Made by a program: the position numbers and the translations under genes
Assembly: GCF_003716585.1 (NCBI RefSeq)
Contig: NZ_PTJO01000003.1
Span: 1 to 64,000, forward strand
Direction: 5' to 3'
DNA length: 64,000 nucleotides
DNA from: Corynebacterium alimapuense
GTDB lineage: Bacteria > Actinomycetota > Actinomycetes > Mycobacteriales > Mycobacteriaceae
Shown here: positions 11,352 to 19,576 of the stretch, one piece after another
Layout: every line of letters starts with the position of its first letter
How positions within the stretch are numbered: position 1 is the first letter of the stretch
Notes under the pieces: generated by a model
The model's database searches: none
Seen by the model: the letters and a program-made list of their open reading frames with translations, nothing else
What the model was told of the DNA's origin: nothing

Positions 11352-12209
11352 GTGCATGATGAGGGAATGATGGAGACTTCCGGGTTAACCGGTCGCCCTA
11401 TTAGGGAGCTGCCGCAGCCTACCCCTCTGGACGATCATGGACCGGCCAAGATTATCTCCATGTGCAATCAAAAGGGTGGCGTTGGCAAAACTACGTCCAC
11501 GATCAACCTTGGAGCTTGCCTGGCTGAGCAAGGGCGCAAAGTTCTACTGGTTGATCTTGACCCCCAGGGTGCACTCTCTGCGGGCCTGGGTATTCAACAT
11601 GATGAACTCGACCTCACGGTCTATAACCTCTTGGTTGATAATCGCACCTCTATCCACGCGGCGATCCACCACTCAGGTGTGCCTAATCTTGACCTAGTTC
11701 CAGCCAATATCGATCTCTCAGCCGCGGAGATTCAGTTGGTCAATGAGGTCGGCCGAGAGCAGACTTTAGCCCGTGCTCTCCGGCCCGTGCTCAATGAATA
11801 TGACTTCATTATCCTCGATTGCCAGCCCTCCCTCGGCCTGCTGACGGTCAATGCGCTGGCGTGTTCTCACGCTGTCATCATCCCCATGGAATGTGAGTAC
11901 TTTTCACTGCGCGGGCTTGCTCTTTTGACTGACACCGTAGAGAAGGTCAGCGATCGGCTGAACTTCGACCTTGAAGTGATGGGCATCTTGGTTACGATGT
12001 TTGATCGTCGCACCTCGCATGCGCGTGAAGTGATGTCTCGAGTAGTTGAGGTATTTGGCGATCGGGTCTTTGATTCGGTGATCACGCGCACGGTTCGTTT
12101 CCCGGAGACTTCGGTGGCTGGTGAGCCGATCATTACTTGGGCGCCGAACTCTCAAGGTGCAGAGCAGTACCGCAGCCTGGCTCTGGAGGTAATAGATCGG
12201 GCTGGATAA
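11352..12209 (+). CDS. ParA-family ATPase (Soj-like)
   Basis: The 285-residue P-loop ATPase has a deviant Walker A (CNQKGGVGKTTSTINLG), a Walker A' region (VLLVDLDPQGALSAGLG) and Walker B (DFIILDCQPSLGLLTVNAL). I chose the GTG at 11352 because an AGGAAGAGGG ribosome site ends 7 bases upstream; the open frame extends further left without a good start. It is the chromosomal ParA paralogue found after xerD in Corynebacterium and Mycobacterium, usually next to scpA/scpB, which are missing here. A TTGACA at about 11234 may be part of its promoter. Confidence 0.88.
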   Translation: MHDEGMMETSGLTGRPIRELPQPTPLDDHGPAKIISMCNQKGGVGKTTSTINLGACLAEQGRKVLLVDLDPQGALSAGLGIQHDELDLTVYNLLVDNRTSIHAAIHHSGVPNLDLVPANIDLSAAEIQLVNEVGREQTLARALRPVLNEYDFIILDCQPSLGLLTVNALACSHAVIIPMECEYFSLRGLALLTDTVEKVSDRLNFDLEVMGILVTMFDRRTSHAREVMSRVVEVFGDRVFDSVITRTVRFPETSVAGEPIITWAPNSQGAEQYRSLALEVIDRAG

Positions 12210-12232
12210 GTTCTAGTCGGCTAGTGCTTAGG

Positions 12233-12270
12233 GCCCGCAGAATGAGAGTATTTACTCTCATTCTGCGGGC
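12233..12270. terminator. Bidirectional terminator between parA and the acetyltransferase gene
   Basis: An 18-bp perfect stem (12233-12250 with 12253-12270, GCCCGCAGAATGAGAGTA on the left arm) lies between two convergent genes. The tract is followed by TCTTTG on the plus side, so it ends parA and probably also the minus-strand gene. Confidence 0.85.
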
Positions 12271-12307
12271 TCTTTGAGGTTTCGCTTGTGGGCCTTGTGG
12301 GCTCAGA

Positions 12308-12871
12308 TTAAGGGCGTGCCTTGAGGAATTCTAGGATTTCAACGGGCAGCTCCCGATCAGCATAGATGCGCACATCCGGCTCGCTCGGGTCCACATCGGT
12401 ACCGACTCGTCGACCCTCCCAGACGGGCTTGAGGTTCAATTTCTCCAGCACCCGCTCGGATGAAGGGTGATTAGTGGTGATTCGGGCAGTAACCGGAGTG
12501 TCCTGGTCCAATCGTTTCGCTAGGCGCAGGGCAGCTTCGGCGACCTCGGTGGCATAGCCATTGCCCCATTTATCGGGGCGGAAGCGGTATTTGAGGTCCC
12601 ACACTCGGCCGTCAACCAGCTCGAGACCGCCAATCCCGATGAACTCGGAGGGCTGGTCGCGAAGGTAGATGCCCCATGGGCCCAGATCCTTGGCGGCCCA
12701 AGAAGCCTGGGTGCGGCCAATGAGCTGATGCGTCTCGCGGACATCTTCGTGGCGAGCTTGGGGGCGGTGGGTCCAGATGCGTTTATCGCTATAGACCTTG
12801 TATGCCTCGTCGTCATGTTTCGCGCTCAGCGGCATGAGAATAAGTCGGTCGGTTCGGGTGATAGTAGCCAT
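12308..12871 (-). CDS. GNAT acetyltransferase, RimJ/RimL type
   Basis: The 187-residue protein starts TITRTDRLILMPLSAKHDDEAY, the usual opening of RimJ/RimL-like N-acetyltransferases. The acetyl-CoA binding region is RFRPDKWGNGYATEVAEAAL, followed by ITTNHPSSERVLEKLNLKPVWEGRR. It may acetylate an amino group on a protein or small molecule; the target is unknown. It is divergent from the rhodanese gene and convergent with parA. Confidence 0.88.
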   Translation of the reverse strand: MATITRTDRLILMPLSAKHDDEAYKVYSDKRIWTHRPQARHEDVRETHQLIGRTQASWAAKDLGPWGIYLRDQPSEFIGIGGLELVDGRVWDLKYRFRPDKWGNGYATEVAEAALRLAKRLDQDTPVTARITTNHPSSERVLEKLNLKPVWEGRRVGTDVDPSEPDVRIYADRELPVEILEFLKARP

Positions 12872-12967
12872 GGGGCAATGTTACCCGCATCACTATTTGT
12901 TGCGAAGGTGATTTGCAGAATAATCTTAATAATCTTTGCTAACTCAGGCGTGCCTAGTATTGAAGGC

Positions 12968-13765
12968 ATGTTTATCTCCGCTCAACCGCTGCTCAATGTC
13001 GAAGAAATGGCCACTCTTAGCGACCCGCCAGTGCTGCTATGTGCTTCTATGGGGCCGCACCCGCCCGCGCGGGGAATTCCTGGCTCCTATCTGGCGGATC
13101 TTGAAGGGGATTTCTCGGATCCTGGCAGCCATCTTCCGCATACCGCCCCAGCGGAGCTCACCGGATTGTTCGAGAGCTATGGCATCAGCGATAGCAGCAC
13201 GGTCGTGGTTTATGACGATCAAGCAGGCACCGCAGCGCCTCGCGTGTGGTGGCTGGCACTGGCCGCAGGGCTGAAAAACGTTTATGTACTTGATGGTGGG
13301 CTGATTGCTTGGCGAGGCAATAGCGGCCAAGTAGCGGAGTTCTCCACCCCGGCGTCCAGGGGGAAGATCGTCTCGGCGCCTTGTCCGGAGCTATTGCTCA
13401 GCGCCGACCAGATCGCAGATGGTAATCGCTTGGTGCTCGATGCTCGCTCAGCTGAGCGCTTCCATGGCCGCCAGCCAGAGCCGCGTCCAGGGCTGCGGGG
13501 TGGGCATATTCCAGGTTCCGTCAACCTGCCTTTTACGCAGGTCTTAGATGAGCGAGGATTCTTCCGCCCTCCAGCGCAGCTTCGGGAGGCGCTAGGCGAG
13601 GTCGTCGATAAGCATCGGGCATTGACCTTTAGCTGTGGTTCCGGGGTAACCGCTTGTATCGACGCTTTAGCTGCCATCGTGGCTGGCTACGAGGACGTAG
13701 CGATATATGAAGGGTCTTGGTCAGAATGGGGAAGGCCTGACAGTGGCCGAGATGTTGCTCGTTAG
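12968..13765 (+). CDS. Tandem-domain rhodanese (thiosulfate/3-mercaptopyruvate sulfurtransferase)
   Basis: The 265-residue enzyme has two rhodanese domains. The inactive N-terminal one includes DSSTVVVYDDQAGTAAPRVWW and LDGGLIAWR. The C-terminal one holds the catalytic Cys in TFSCGSGVTACIDALAA near residue 225, and ends YEGSWSEWG. I chose the ATG at 12968, where homology begins; the open frame upstream overlaps the divergent acetyltransferase gene. It would move sulfane sulfur to cyanide or another thiol acceptor. A corynebacterial SseA-type gene occurs at this position in C. glutamicum. Confidence 0.9.
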   Translation: MFISAQPLLNVEEMATLSDPPVLLCASMGPHPPARGIPGSYLADLEGDFSDPGSHLPHTAPAELTGLFESYGISDSSTVVVYDDQAGTAAPRVWWLALAAGLKNVYVLDGGLIAWRGNSGQVAEFSTPASRGKIVSAPCPELLLSADQIADGNRLVLDARSAERFHGRQPEPRPGLRGGHIPGSVNLPFTQVLDERGFFRPPAQLREALGEVVDKHRALTFSCGSGVTACIDALAAIVAGYEDVAIYEGSWSEWGRPDSGRDVAR

Positions 13766-13864
13766 AAAACTCAGCTGGATAGCGGATGGTTCGGTGTTTG
13801 GGCTCGGATCCGGTAGGCTAGGTAGACGCGCAACGGTCGATTGGTGGAGTATCGAGGCCAGTGA

Positions 13865-13955
13865 GACGTATTTTCTCACATCCGGCTCCATCCGTTCCTT
13901 GAGTGAACAGGCAAAATACGCCTCTCTCACGGAGGTCGAGTTAAGAAAATACGCC
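13865..13955. repeat. Three copies of an AAAATACG-type motif before rluB
   Basis: The 9-base core AAAATACGC/T occurs at 13912-13922 and 13946-13954 on the plus strand and inverted at 13867-13875. The inverted copy is framed by GTGAGA and TCTCAC. The motifs sit in the 265-bp gap between the rhodanese gene and rluB, where I find no gene. They may be binding sites for a regulator of rluB, or chance. Confidence 0.35.
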
Positions 13956-14030
13956 TTCGCGTAAAAACCCTGGCGGCAGAATATTTCCGCCTCTTTCAAT
14001 TTCATAAACCATGAAAAGGACACGATTAAC

Positions 14031-14969
14031 GTGAATCCACCCGCTCGCCGAGACGGCATACCGGAAGATCAGCCCACCAAGCTGAGGGCTTCCGATATCC
14101 CGCTGTCTAACGCAAAACCCGCACGTCACCAGAATGTTGACGCCTCCGCTCGCCGCCGCAAGGCAGCCACCGCCGATTCCGTGGCCAAAAGCCTCGGCGC
14201 CGACTGGATGGTTGAAGGTTCCGCCAAGAAGAAGTCCTCCGGCATTCGCCTGCAAAAGGTACTTGCGCAGGCTGGAGTCGCTTCCCGTCGCCATGCTGAG
14301 GTTCTCATCGGCAAAGGTCGAGTCGAGGTCAACGGGAAAATCGTCAAGGAACAAGGCGTACGCGTCGATCCGAACGTAGACGTCATCCGAGTCGATGGCG
14401 TTCGCATCAACATCAATGAAGACCACGAGTACTTCCTGCTCAATAAGCCCCGCGGCATGCAGTCGACGATGTCTGATGACATGGGCCGACCCTGCGTGGG
14501 CGATATCGTCGCTGAAAAGACGATGGCTGGCCAGCGACTCTTCCATGTTGGCCGCCTTGATGCCGACACCGAAGGTCTGCTCATCCTCACCAACGACGGT
14601 GAGATGGCCAACCGTCTGATGCACCCCAAGTATGAGGTCACCAAGACCTACTTGGCCACGGTGCTCGGCGAGGCAGACAAGCGCCTGGAGCATAAACTGC
14701 GCCGTGGCGTGGAGCTTGAGGATGGTAATGCCTCGGCAGACTTCGTCCAGATCGTCGACTCCCACAACGGTAAGTCCTTGATCCGTCTGGAGCTGCATGA
14801 AGGGCGCAAGCATATTGTCCGCCGCATGCTCAAGGAAGCTGGCTTCCCAGTTCAGCGTCTCGTGCGCACCAAGATCCACAACGTTCAGTTGGGAGAGCAA
14901 AAGCCGGGCACGATGCGCGCGCTGAATAACTCCGAGCTGACTTCTCTCTACAAGGTGGTGCAAATGTGA
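14031..14969 (+). CDS. rluB: 23S rRNA pseudouridine synthase, RluB/RsuA family
   Basis: The 312-residue protein has a basic, low-complexity N-terminal extension of about 65 residues. The S4 domain (IRLQKVLAQAGVASRRHAEVLI) and the catalytic domain with the active-site Asp in FHVGRLDADTEGLLILTNDGE follow. It would isomerise a uridine in 23S rRNA. The GTG at 14031 follows an AAAGGA ribosome site. It overlaps cmk by 4 bases. Confidence 0.94.
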   Translation: MNPPARRDGIPEDQPTKLRASDIPLSNAKPARHQNVDASARRRKAATADSVAKSLGADWMVEGSAKKKSSGIRLQKVLAQAGVASRRHAEVLIGKGRVEVNGKIVKEQGVRVDPNVDVIRVDGVRININEDHEYFLLNKPRGMQSTMSDDMGRPCVGDIVAEKTMAGQRLFHVGRLDADTEGLLILTNDGEMANRLMHPKYEVTKTYLATVLGEADKRLEHKLRRGVELEDGNASADFVQIVDSHNGKSLIRLELHEGRKHIVRRMLKEAGFPVQRLVRTKIHNVQLGEQKPGTMRALNNSELTSLYKVVQM

Positions 14970-15661
14970 GTGTCTCCAATATGAGCGATGGCGGGCTGCT
15001 GCTGGCCGTTGATGGCCCCTCGGGCACCGGCAAGTCCAGCACCTGCCGCACCCTGGCCAAACAATTGGACGCCAAATACGTCGATACCGGCGCCATGTAC
15101 CGCGTCGCTACTTTGGCTGTGTTGCGCGCTGGAGTCGATCCGGCGGACACCGCACGCGTGATCGAGGCCACCACTGATCTGCCGTTGATGGTCAATGATG
15201 ATCCCGATTCCACCGAGGTGCTCTTGGCCGGCGAAGATGTCTCCGCCGAGATCCGTGGCCCTGAGGTTACCGGGGCAGTCTCTGCTGTCTCCGCGATCCC
15301 AGAAGTACGTACTAACCTTGTTGCTTTGCAACGTCGGCTGGCGCATCAGGCTCATCGCGCGATCGTTGAAGGCCGCGATATTGGTACTGTCGTGCTGGTC
15401 GACGCCCCCGTTAAAGTCTTTCTCACCGCCTCCGCCGAGGTCCGCGCCCGCCGTCGATTCGATCAAGATATCGCTGCGGGAAGAAACGTGGACTTCGACA
15501 CCGTCCTGGCCGACGTTATCCGTCGCGACGGGCTCGATTCCACCCGCACCACTTCGCCGTTGATCCCGGCCGTGGACGCCACCATCGTCGATACCTCCGA
15601 GCAATCGCTCGAGCAGGTCCTCGACACCCTCATGCACCTTTTGGAGGACAGCGCACGATGA
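14966..15661 (+). CDS. cmk: Cytidylate kinase
   Basis: This 231-residue enzyme phosphorylates CMP and dCMP using ATP. The P-loop is [16 protein letters not shown] near residue 15, YVDTGAMYR follows, and the CMP-binding/lid regions include [10 protein letters not shown] and ARRRFDQD. The GTG start at 14966 overlaps the rluB stop and its stop overlaps der, so rluB-cmk-der form one transcription unit. Confidence 0.97.
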   Translation: MSVSNMSDGGLLLAVDGPSGTGKSSTCRTLAKQLDAKYVDTGAMYRVATLAVLRAGVDPADTARVIEATTDLPLMVNDDPDSTEVLLAGEDVSAEIRGPEVTGAVSAVSAIPEVRTNLVALQRRLAHQAHRAIVEGRDIGTVVLVDAPVKVFLTASAEVRARRRFDQDIAAGRNVDFDTVLADVIRRDGLDSTRTTSPLIPAVDATIVDTSEQSLEQVLDTLMHLLEDSAR

Positions 15662-17217
15662 ACCCCAAAGATATTGATCCCAACCACGACGAACAAGAAA
15701 CCCAGTTCGTCTTTCACACTCCCGGTGGCGGCGAGATGGACGCCGAGGGCGTCTTCGTCGAAGAAGACGAACTAGCCCCCGGCGATGGCTGGGCTACCGC
15801 TGAGTTCGACGCCGAGGAGTTCAACTTCGAGGAAATGAGCGATGACCAGTGGGCTGAGGTCGAACGTGGCCTCGGTGTAGACAACCCCGAGCACCCCGAA
15901 GAAGAACTGTGCACTGTGGCTATCGTTGGCCGCCCGAACGTGGGCAAGTCGACGCTGGTCAACCGCTTCCTGGGACGCCGTGAAGCTGTCGTCGAGGACT
16001 TCCCTGGTGTCACCCGCGACCGAATTTCCTACCTCGCGGAGTGGAATGGTCGCCGCTACCTGGTTCAGGACACTGGTGGCTGGGATCCCAACGTTAAGGG
16101 TATTCACGGCTCTATCGCCCGCCAGGCGGAGATTGCTATGAACACCGCCGATGTCATCGTCATGGTTGCTGACACCAAGGTCGGCATTACCGAGACCGAC
16201 TCCGTCATGGCTCGGATGCTGCAGAAGTCTGAAGTACCAGTTCTGCTGATCGCTAATAAGTTTGACTCCGATACCATGTACGCCGACATGGCTGAGTTTT
16301 ATTCCCTCGGTCTTGGCGACCCGTGGCCAGTGTCTGCACTGCACGGACGTGGCGGCGCAGATGTTCTCGATGAGGTGCTTAAGAAGTTCCCCTCCGAGCC
16401 GCGAGCCAAGTCCATCGTTGAGGGCCCGCGTCGCGTTGCCTTGGTGGGCAAGCCCAACGTTGGCAAGTCCTCCTTGCTCAACAAGATGGCTAACGAAGAG
16501 CGCTCGGTTGTCGACCATGTCGCCGGCACCACTGTTGATCCGGTTGACTCACTGATTCAGCTTGATCAGAAGATGTGGAAGTTTGTCGACACCGCTGGTC
16601 TGCGCAAGAAGGTTAAAAGCGCTCAAGGCCATGAGTTCTACGCTTCTTTGCGTACCCGCGCAGCCATCGACGCTGCCGAGGTCTGCATCATGCTTATCGA
16701 CGCCTCCGAGCCGGTCAGCGAGCAGGACCAGCGAGTCCTGACGATGATCCTTGAATCAGGAAAAGCCCTGGTTATCGCATTCAACAAGTGGGACCTCATG
16801 GAGGAGGGTCGCCGTTGGGAGCTCGATCGCGAGCTCGACCAACAGTTGGCACACCTGCCTTGGGTCACTCGAGTCAATATCTCGGCCAAGACCGGGCGCG
16901 CCCTCCAGCGCCTCGAGCCAGCCATGTTGGAAGCACTCGAGAGCTGGGATAAGCGCATCTCAACTGGCCAGCTAAACAACTGGCTTCGTGAAGCAATCGC
17001 CGCGAACCCGCCGCCGATGAAGGCCGGTCGCCTGCCGCGCGTGATGTTTGCCACCCAGGCATCCTCACGCCCGCCGGTGATCGTCTTGTTTACCACCGGC
17101 TTCCTAGATGCCGGCTACCGCCGCTACCTCGAGCGTAAGTTCCGTGAGAACTTTGGTTTCCACGGCACCCCAGTGCGCATCGCAGTTCGTGTCCGCGAAC
17201 GCCGCCAGCGCAAGTAG
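15658..17217 (+). CDS. der: Ribosome biogenesis GTPase Der (EngA)
   Basis: Der is a double GTPase needed for 50S subunit assembly. The 519-residue protein has a very acidic N-terminal extension of about 80 residues, as in other corynebacteria. GTPase domain 1 follows ([27 protein letters not shown]), then domain 2 ([28 protein letters not shown]). A C-terminal KH-like domain ends the protein. A strong hairpin terminator lies 13 bp after the stop. Confidence 0.98.
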   Translation: MNPKDIDPNHDEQETQFVFHTPGGGEMDAEGVFVEEDELAPGDGWATAEFDAEEFNFEEMSDDQWAEVERGLGVDNPEHPEEELCTVAIVGRPNVGKSTLVNRFLGRREAVVEDFPGVTRDRISYLAEWNGRRYLVQDTGGWDPNVKGIHGSIARQAEIAMNTADVIVMVADTKVGITETDSVMARMLQKSEVPVLLIANKFDSDTMYADMAEFYSLGLGDPWPVSALHGRGGADVLDEVLKKFPSEPRAKSIVEGPRRVALVGKPNVGKSSLLNKMANEERSVVDHVAGTTVDPVDSLIQLDQKMWKFVDTAGLRKKVKSAQGHEFYASLRTRAAIDAAEVCIMLIDASEPVSEQDQRVLTMILESGKALVIAFNKWDLMEEGRRWELDRELDQQLAHLPWVTRVNISAKTGRALQRLEPAMLEALESWDKRISTGQLNNWLREAIAANPPPMKAGRLPRVMFATQASSRPPVIVLFTTGFLDAGYRRYLERKFRENFGFHGTPVRIAVRVRERRQRK

Positions 17218-17229
17218 GAATAATGAGGA

Positions 17230-17268
17230 AAACACCGCCCACTGGATAGTCTCCAGTGGGCGGTGTTT
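17230..17268. terminator. Bidirectional terminator after der
   Basis: A 16-bp perfect stem (AAACACCGCCCACTGG at 17230-17245 with 17253-17268) lies between der and the convergent methyltransferase gene. T-rich tracts occur on both sides. Confidence 0.92.
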
Positions 17269-17295
17269 GCTTTTCTCATTGCAGCTTATCTTCAG

Positions 17296-18078
17296 TCATT
17301 TCCGTTGCGCTAAGAACGCATCAGTGCGATAGGGGATAGCCAACAGCTGCCCTTCTTGGAAGCCCAGCCGTTCGAAGAGATACCAGTTGAGGTTGGCAGT
17401 CATCTTCTTGCGCACCTGTTCATTCGAGCGCAGCCAATACGAGCGAGTCTGCATCAGTCGGTGGAGATCTTCAGTACGCAGATACTGAGACCATCTAGTA
17501 CGCAGTTCCTGGCTGATCGCCCAGGGCTGGTGTAGCTCTGGAGAAAATCCTGGGCGCTGAATATCCCCAGAGTGCATAATTCGCGCCAGCCGTAGGATCC
17601 ACGGGTGAGAAACGTCAAGGTTGTTCCACACCAACATCACCTTGCCTCCAGGGCGCACCACTCGGTCAAGCTCCGCGCAGGCCGCTTGGGCATCAACCCA
17701 ATGCCAGGTCTGGGCGCAGGTGACGGCGTCCACGGAGGCGTCGATAAGCGAGGTGTGCTCAGCGGTAGCCCGGAAAGTCGGGATGGCCAATCTCGCATGG
17801 AGAGTGCTGACCATGTCAGCGCTGGGATCCGAAGCAAAGACCTGGTGACCAGCAGCCATCAAATCCGCAGTCAGTTTGCCAGTGCCTGCCCCAATATCGA
17901 GCACCCGGTGACAATCAGCAACCAAGGCCGCTACCTGGCTGGGATAACCAGGCCGGACATCCTCATAGACGTCCGCGCCCTGGCGGAAAGCCGAGGCAGA
18001 GCGGTAGCGGTGGGCAGAGTTAAGGAACTCTGGAGCATCTTTCATCGACGCCGGACGGAAAGCAGAGGAGTTGTTCAT
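17296..18078 (-). CDS. Class I SAM-dependent methyltransferase
   Basis: The 260-residue protein carries SAM motif I VLDIGAGTGKLTADLMAAGH near residue 55, motif II FASDPSADM, and the post-motif VTCAQTWHWVDAQAACAELDRVVRPGGKVMLVWN. This layout matches UbiE/Methyltransf_11-like enzymes acting on small molecules. The substrate is unknown. It is transcribed divergently from the ABC exporter genes with only 46 bp between starts, so the two could share control. Confidence 0.85.
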   Translation of the reverse strand: MNNSSAFRPASMKDAPEFLNSAHRYRSASAFRQGADVYEDVRPGYPSQVAALVADCHRVLDIGAGTGKLTADLMAAGHQVFASDPSADMVSTLHARLAIPTFRATAEHTSLIDASVDAVTCAQTWHWVDAQAACAELDRVVRPGGKVMLVWNNLDVSHPWILRLARIMHSGDIQRPGFSPELHQPWAISQELRTRWSQYLRTEDLHRLMQTRSYWLRSNEQVRKKMTANLNWYLFERLGFQEGQLLAIPYRTDAFLAQRK

Positions 18079-18124
18079 GACGGGCTTAGTCTAGCGCCCA
18101 AGCCAGCGCGTAAGATGCCGGAAC

Positions 18125-19576
18125 ATGACACGACTGCCCGCTGCTGATGATCCCCGGTGGCTGCTGAGGACCGTATTCTCGCGGTGGAAGCACACCTCTA
18201 GCGCCGCAGTCCTCATGGCAGTGGCCTTTCTCTGTAATGGTCTGACCCCCTTGATCATCGGAGTAGCTATTGATGATGCGATCACCCCAGGGGACCCGCG
18301 CCGCCTTGCCCTTTGGGTGGGAGTGCTCCTAGCAGTATTCCTGATCAATGGCGTAGCTGGTTGGTTTGCCCGCCGACTACTGATTCACTCCACCTTGATC
18401 ATCGGCCACAACCTCCGCATGGCTATGACCGACCGGATCCAAGACCCTCGCGGAATCGCCGGTCGACCACGTACGGCCGGAGAGCTGCTCTCCATTGCCT
18501 CATCAGATACTCAACGAGTCTCGGATGCGGTGATGATGACGGTATTTCCCGTCGCGGAGATCGTCTCCATCCTCTATGTCGGCATAGTGATGCTCACGAT
18601 CAATCCCTGGCTGGGTATCGCCGTACTACTTGGCGGTCCACTGGTGGTCTGGATTGCGCTTAAAGCCGCGACTCCATTGCGTCATCGATCGAGTGTGCGG
18701 CAGCAATCTCTGGCCAAAACCGCAGCCACTGCCACCGATGTCGTCCAAGGCCTGCGGATTCTTAAAGGTTTGGGTGCAGTAGATACCGTTCACACCCGCT
18801 ATACCAAGATCTCCAATGAAGCCTATCTGCGCACTATCGAAGCCAACGGAGCTGAAGCCAGGCTCAATGCGATCACCGAATCAGCCGGAGCAATCTTTGT
18901 CATCGGCATTGGTGTAGCTGGCGGATCATTGGCGCTCAACGGCCAAATCACCGTTGGTGAACTAATCACCGTGGTCGGACTGACCCAGTTCATCATCCAT
19001 CCGATGACGATGATGGGAAAAAACATCGCCTCTCGTTGGGCTTCAGCACAGGCCTCTGGACGACGCATCGTGGAAATCTTGGGCGCTGGCCCAGCAGTAG
19101 GACCCGAGCTGACCGAAGTACCCGAGCTACCAACCGGATTGACGGTGGTGACCTCCTCCGCGCCGGCAGCGATAGATCGATGGCCACGACATCTCGTAGT
19201 GGTGGCTCCCCACTCGCCCGATCTTTTCGACGGCACCGTCGCCGGAAACATCCATCCTGACCTCACCGTTGCAGAACAAGCCCTCCATGAGGCTTGCGCC
19301 TCTGACATCCCCGGGGGAGCACTGCGACAAGTAGGGGAAAATGGCCGCAATCTCTCCGGCGGCCAACGCCAACGCGTCGCACTGGCCCGAGCCATCGCAG
19401 CCGATGCCTCCATCCTGGTACTCAAGGACCCGACTACCGCTGTGGACTCGGTGACCGAACAAGCCATCGCTACCAATGTGGCGGGAAAACGGGCCGGGCG
19501 AACCACCTTGGTATTTAGCAACGCCCCTGCCTGGCGTGCAGCCGCTGACCGCGTGCTCGAGGAGGTATCCGTATGA
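18125..19576 (+). CDS. ABC exporter half-transporter with degenerate ATPase domain
   Basis: The 483-residue protein has an exporter-type membrane domain (about residues 1-310, six helices). Its nucleotide-binding domain is shortened to about 160 residues. No Walker A loop is present. The Q-loop glutamine is replaced (VVVAPHSPDLF), the Walker B/catalytic pair reads LVLKDP instead of LVLDEP, and the H-switch reads VFSNAP. The signature LSGGQRQRVALARA is intact. It overlaps the next gene by 4 bases, so the two very likely form a heterodimer in which this subunit contributes only the signature motif. Export substrate unknown. Confidence 0.9.
   Translation: MTRLPAADDPRWLLRTVFSRWKHTSSAAVLMAVAFLCNGLTPLIIGVAIDDAITPGDPRRLALWVGVLLAVFLINGVAGWFARRLLIHSTLIIGHNLRMAMTDRIQDPRGIAGRPRTAGELLSIASSDTQRVSDAVMMTVFPVAEIVSILYVGIVMLTINPWLGIAVLLGGPLVVWIALKAATPLRHRSSVRQQSLAKTAATATDVVQGLRILKGLGAVDTVHTRYTKISNEAYLRTIEANGAEARLNAITESAGAIFVIGIGVAGGSLALNGQITVGELITVVGLTQFIIHPMTMMGKNIASRWASAQASGRRIVEILGAGPAVGPELTEVPELPTGLTVVTSSAPAAIDRWPRHLVVVAPHSPDLFDGTVAGNIHPDLTVAEQALHEACASDIPGGALRQVGENGRNLSGGQRQRVALARAIAADASILVLKDPTTAVDSVTEQAIATNVAGKRAGRTTLVFSNAPAWRAAADRVLEEVSV

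Noticed and set aside
13707..13964. 85-codon frame after the rhodanese gene, considered as an scpB remnant
   Set aside because: It overlaps the rhodanese gene and shows none of the conserved ScpB winged-helix residues.
13941..14963. 340-codon minus-strand frame covering rluB
   Set aside because: RluB with S4 and catalytic motifs is clearly the real gene; the antisense frame has no family features.
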